This document shows positions 62,301 through 64,000 of a DNA stretch of 64,000 nt, in pieces. Source of the stretch: G963676655 sp963678305 (GTDB lineage: Bacteria; Verrucomicrobiota; Lentisphaeria; Victivallales; Victivallaceae); the NCBI GenBank assembly GCA_963678305.2, contig CAXXVV010000005.1, positions 372,001 to 436,000 on the forward strand. The letters run 5' to 3'. The notes below the pieces were generated by a model that saw nothing but the letters and a program-made list of their open reading frames with translations, had not been told where the DNA came from and did no database searches. Position 1 is the first letter of the stretch. Every line of letters starts with the position of its first letter. The position numbers and the translations under genes are program-made.

Positions 62301-62505
62301 TCTCGGTACGTTTCCCCTGGTCGTAGCCAGCGGGGCCGGTGCGATGAGTCGAAAATCTCTGGGTAATGCAGTTTTTGGCGGTATGCTTGCATCTATTCTC
62401 TTCGGAACATTGCTCATACCTGCCTTCTATGTGGTTATCCAGTGGCTGATTGAACATACTCAAAAAGCAAAAGAGTCCGACCCTGTAGCTGATGCAGAAA
62501 AATAA
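59347..62505 (+). CDS. RND multidrug efflux permease, HAE1 (AcrB/MexB) family
   Basis: The 1052-residue product has the usual length and 12 helices of HAE1 pumps. Start: MFSFFFIDRPRFALVISIVITIAGTISIFVLPVAQYPNITPPQI. Helix 4 has LAIGIVVDDAIVVIENANRL with the paired proton-relay Asp, and helix 10 has FGLATKTAILIVEFAKKQ with the matching Lys. The helix 5-6 loop 'GPVVATTLVLLAMFIPICFMPGITGELYRQFGVTISVAV' and the mid-protein 'PTGFIPEEDQGAFFVNIQLPDGASLPRT' are highly conserved. It exports amphipathic drugs, bile salts or cell products using the proton gradient. It is coupled to the adaptor gene by a 3-base gap. Confidence 0.95.
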   Translation: MFSFFFIDRPRFALVISIVITIAGTISIFVLPVAQYPNITPPQISITTTYPGADASTVLKSVVQPIETQVNGVKNMIYISSTSADDGSAIITVSFEIGTDPDMDTVNVQNRVNWASPQLPSEVQRQGTIVKEKSSNMLLVITLSSPGGSLDSLTLSNYASIYINDEIKRIPGVGDTKQLGELKYSMRIWINPDKLASLKMTVDDVIDAINRQNVQVAAGAIGSSPISEKQIFRYTIQTQGRLTTVDEFKDIIIRGDPSGANVKIKDVAKVELGAENYDSNGQLNRKPSALLAVYQLSDANGLAISEACHAKMDELKKSFPRDLVYGIQYDTTDFIQASIDEVVETLYIAVLLVILVTWVFLQDIRSTLIPTVAIPVSLIGTFAFLLAMGYSINLITLFGLILAIGIVVDDAIVVIENANRLLDEGMSPKEAAKETMREVTGPVVATTLVLLAMFIPICFMPGITGELYRQFGVTISVAVCISSLNALTLSPSLCGTILKKRDKQKKPFFLFRFIYGAFNAVFDRISSSYSVIVSYLVRKAVLVLIAYGILMLVSFKLYEQLPTGFIPEEDQGAFFVNIQLPDGASLPRTQRVINKVSNILEGTPGVKWVMTCSGFNILTQTTNANCGLVIVVLDPWSKRKAPSLKQDAIINQLRGKFAAISDAMIMPFTIPAIPGLGSTGGFSFVLEDTTGTAPVRLKQVADKIIEAANKNPALTTVFTTFRAQVPRIYLNIDRQKALKLGVPINDINSALQGLMGYYYVNDFNLFGKVYKVEVQAEKKYRTSIDDISGLYVRNDKNDMVPLSTLGEVSSTLGPQYLNRYNLYSSLTINGSAAPGFSSGQAMRAMEEIADKYMAPGMKYEWTDMSYQEKLAGNKVIYIFALALLFIYLFLVAQYESWMIPLAVMLSVPVAFFGAILFLMLAGIDNNIYTQVGFVLLFGLATKTAILIVEFAKKQHEEEGKGIVEAASIAAKLRFRAVCMTALSFVLGTFPLVVASGAGAMSRKSLGNAVFGGMLASILFGTLLIPAFYVVIQWLIEHTQKAKESDPVADAEK

Positions 62506-62826
62506 TTTAAGATTGTTATGCGAAGTTATCAGAGTTATAAGAGTGTCAACTGCGGGAGGAGAAACTGTTTTTTCAGGTTCTCGATTGAAAACAAGTTGTG
62601 TTCCAGGACGACAGATTGCGTGAAAAATAGTTATTAGCCGGACTGCGCCGGAAAGATTGGAAGTCCTTCCGGGACAGCCGCTAAATTCCATATGAAAAAA
62701 TCCTGATCATCTTTTTTTTGCAAAAAAGAAGGTTTATTCAGGGGAATAGTTGAATTTTTAGCCCTGAATTCTATATTATATTCTAACACGTAACATTTGT
62801 AATGTAAGCAAAAAGAAATATTCACA
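62506..62826. other. AT-rich intergenic stretch after the RND pump
   Basis: No gene in 321 bases. The part after 62690 is very AT-rich and should hold the promoter of the sensor gene. No clear terminator hairpin for the pump was found. Confidence 0.45.
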
Positions 62827-64000
62827 TTGAAGCCTTTATTATATCAATTAAAATATATTTTAATTTTATTTGTGTCTGTTTACTTTTTTCCGGATTTGCA
62901 TGCCGGTTCTGAAAAAGGTCAGATTCAACGGATTTTGTTTCTTCATTCATGGCACTATGGCAACCCCTGGGTTCAGGAAATTGAATCCGGAATTGAGATT
63001 ACAAAGGAGAAATACCCGAATACGGTGGAAATTTTTTCTGAGTATATGAGTACGGACTTGAGTCGTGATACGGCGTACCAGAAATACCACGAAGAATATA
63101 TAATCAGAAGCTACAAGAATATGCATATTGACCGGGTGGTGGCAATTGGCGCACCCGCAATTAAACTGGCTTCAAATCTGAAAAAAACAATCTTTAAGCA
63201 TGCCAGTCAACTGAACGTTGGTTTGCCGGTTCAACCGGGAGAGAAAAACCAGAGAATAATCAATGCAGTCCGGAGTACAGTTGATTTTATTGTTCAAAAA
63301 AAGCCGCGGTTGAATTATTTAGCGCTGATTGCCGGAAATTCTGAAGATGCCAGAGAATACAGAAAAATCGCCCAGCAGGCGTTACACAAATATAAATTGC
63401 CTTGTGAAATGATAGTCCTTAACGGTAAGAACATTTCTTCGGTAAAAATAATAAAGATGGTCCAAAACTATCCGCCGGGCGGGTGCATCCTGGTAACCCA
63501 TTGGATGTTTGGACGAGAAAAGAAATATTTTCCTCCTTCAAAATTATATAAACAGCTTTCTGACATAAGTCCGGTGCCGGTGTTCTGCCTGACTGACTAT
63601 CCTCTGGGGCATGGAGTTGTCGGCGGAAAAGTGTTTACGGGCGAAGATTTCGGCATCCATATTGCTGAAGCGGCAATTAATGGTTCAGAATTCAAAATGC
63701 CGCAAAGTCAGTGGGTTTTTGATGAACGCGCTTTGGATTACTGGGGTATTTCATCAAAAGAGCTGCCGCCGAATAGTGCGTTGATAAATCATAAGATGCT
63801 TTTTGTTGAGCGGTATTTGACATATATCATATTCGCCGCAGTTGTTTTTTCACTCGTCATACTGACTTTGGTCCTTTCCGTTGTCAATTATCTGCGGCGC
63901 CGAAAAGTGGAGGAGGTATTCAAAACTATATTTGAAGAAACTCCGAATGCCATTGTTGTTTTCGATATTTCCGGTTTTCCGCAGTTCGCCAACAGAAGCA
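62827..64000 (+). CDS. Membrane sensor protein with periplasmic ligand-binding and PAS regions, 5' part
   Basis: An open frame runs off the right edge, starting at a TTG (62827) with only a weak AAAGAAAT upstream; the true start is uncertain. The N-terminal hydrophobic segment (LKYILILFVSVYFFPDLHAG) acts as signal or anchor. It leads to a periplasmic ABC-substrate-binding-like domain ('RILFLHSWHYGNPWVQEIESGIEITKEKYPNTVEIFSEYMST', 'VVAIGAPAIKLASN', 'PVPVFCLTDYPLGHGVVGGKVFTGEDFGIHIAEAAINGS'). A membrane helix ('YIIFAAVVFSLVILTLVLSVVNYL') comes next, then the start of a PAS domain ('FKTIFEETPNAIVVFDISGFPQFANRS'). A sensor histidine kinase or diguanylate-cyclase-type output probably lies beyond the edge. 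It is unclear whether it controls the RND pump. Confidence 0.75.
   Translation, partial: MKPLLYQLKYILILFVSVYFFPDLHAGSEKGQIQRILFLHSWHYGNPWVQEIESGIEITKEKYPNTVEIFSEYMSTDLSRDTAYQKYHEEYIIRSYKNMHIDRVVAIGAPAIKLASNLKKTIFKHASQLNVGLPVQPGEKNQRIINAVRSTVDFIVQKKPRLNYLALIAGNSEDAREYRKIAQQALHKYKLPCEMIVLNGKNISSVKIIKMVQNYPPGGCILVTHWMFGREKKYFPPSKLYKQLSDISPVPVFCLTDYPLGHGVVGGKVFTGEDFGIHIAEAAINGSEFKMPQSQWVFDERALDYWGISSKELPPNSALINHKMLFVERYLTYIIFAAVVFSLVILTLVLSVVNYLRRRKVEEVFKTIFEETPNAIVVFDISGFPQFANRS

Noticed and set aside
61858..62691. Long minus-strand open frame opposite the RND pump
   Set aside because: Lies fully antisense to the conserved helices of the AcrB-like gene; composition is low-complexity (Arg/Gln-rich) and no ribosome site is visible.

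Overview
The window looks like a chromosomal segment of a Gram-negative member of the Planctomycetes-Verrucomicrobia-Lentisphaerae group, most likely a Lentisphaerota (Victivallis-like) bacterium. Supporting signs are three secreted pseudopilins with the near-invariant FTLIELLVVIAIIAILA start and an H-x9-DG motif, a Minf_1886/TIGR04138-type protein that is typical of Planctomycetes and Verrucomicrobia, a DUF4838 glycosidase-like protein, lipid A genes (lpxC, fabZ), an RND efflux pump, and many short dispersed intergenic repeats. This placement comes from recognised protein families, not from a database search. I saw no rRNA, tRNA, CRISPR array or intact insertion sequence.

Layout. 1-4.1 kb: the 3' end of a giant beta-helix surface protein, then a small secreted protein with two secretin-type STN-like domains. 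4.3-8.6 kb: pyrimidine operon pyrR-pyrB-pyrC, then rpe and a small surface-repeat protein. 8.6-14.9 kb: carbohydrate module 1 (Ogl-like propeller, DUF4838 protein, pseudopilin) with a divergent XylR/AraC regulator. 14.9-18.1 kb: an lpxC-fabZ(tandem)-hydF run on the minus strand. 18.4-23.0 kb: module 2 (PocR/AraC regulator, a glycosidase-like secreted protein, pseudopilin, FAD oxidoreductase). 23.1-31.2 kb: a phage-shock-like envelope stress locus. A PspF-type sigma-54 activator, with an overlapping tandem amidohydrolase gene, is divergent from a small membrane protein, PspA, a zinc-ribbon membrane protein, two SPFH proteins and a DUF2059 protein. A textbook -24/-12 promoter and three upstream activator repeats lie between them. 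31.6-40.7 kb: two large exported proteins of unknown function, then a tandem M16 peptidase and the Minf_1886 protein. 40.7-43.6 kb: repeat-rich DNA with a small esterase and a creatininase-family gene. 43.6-51.0 kb: module 3 (LacI regulator, pseudopilin, Gfo/Idh/MocA oxidoreductase, heparinase II/III protein in frame with a second secreted protein). 51.4-54.3 kb: CutC, an AAC(3)-family acyltransferase, a ZIP transporter. 54.5-57.8 kb: an adenylate cyclase with two paralogous membrane/TrkA_C proteins, and a GNAT-YoaP protein. 58.1-62.5 kb: an RND adaptor and pump. 62.8 kb to the end: the start of a membrane sensor protein with a PAS region.

How the parts work together. Three times a dedicated transcription regulator sits beside one pseudopilin and a set of secreted or cytoplasmic carbohydrate enzymes, which suggests separately induced polysaccharide-use modules. 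The Psp-like locus is the best-supported stress system: regulator, promoter, enhancer sites, effectors and terminator can all be read in the sequence. The most unusual non-coding signal is a pair of about 160-bp elements (4901-5062 and 27042-27202). They are homologous, in opposite orientation, bounded by AGGAGC terminal inverted repeats, and show compensatory changes in an internal hairpin.
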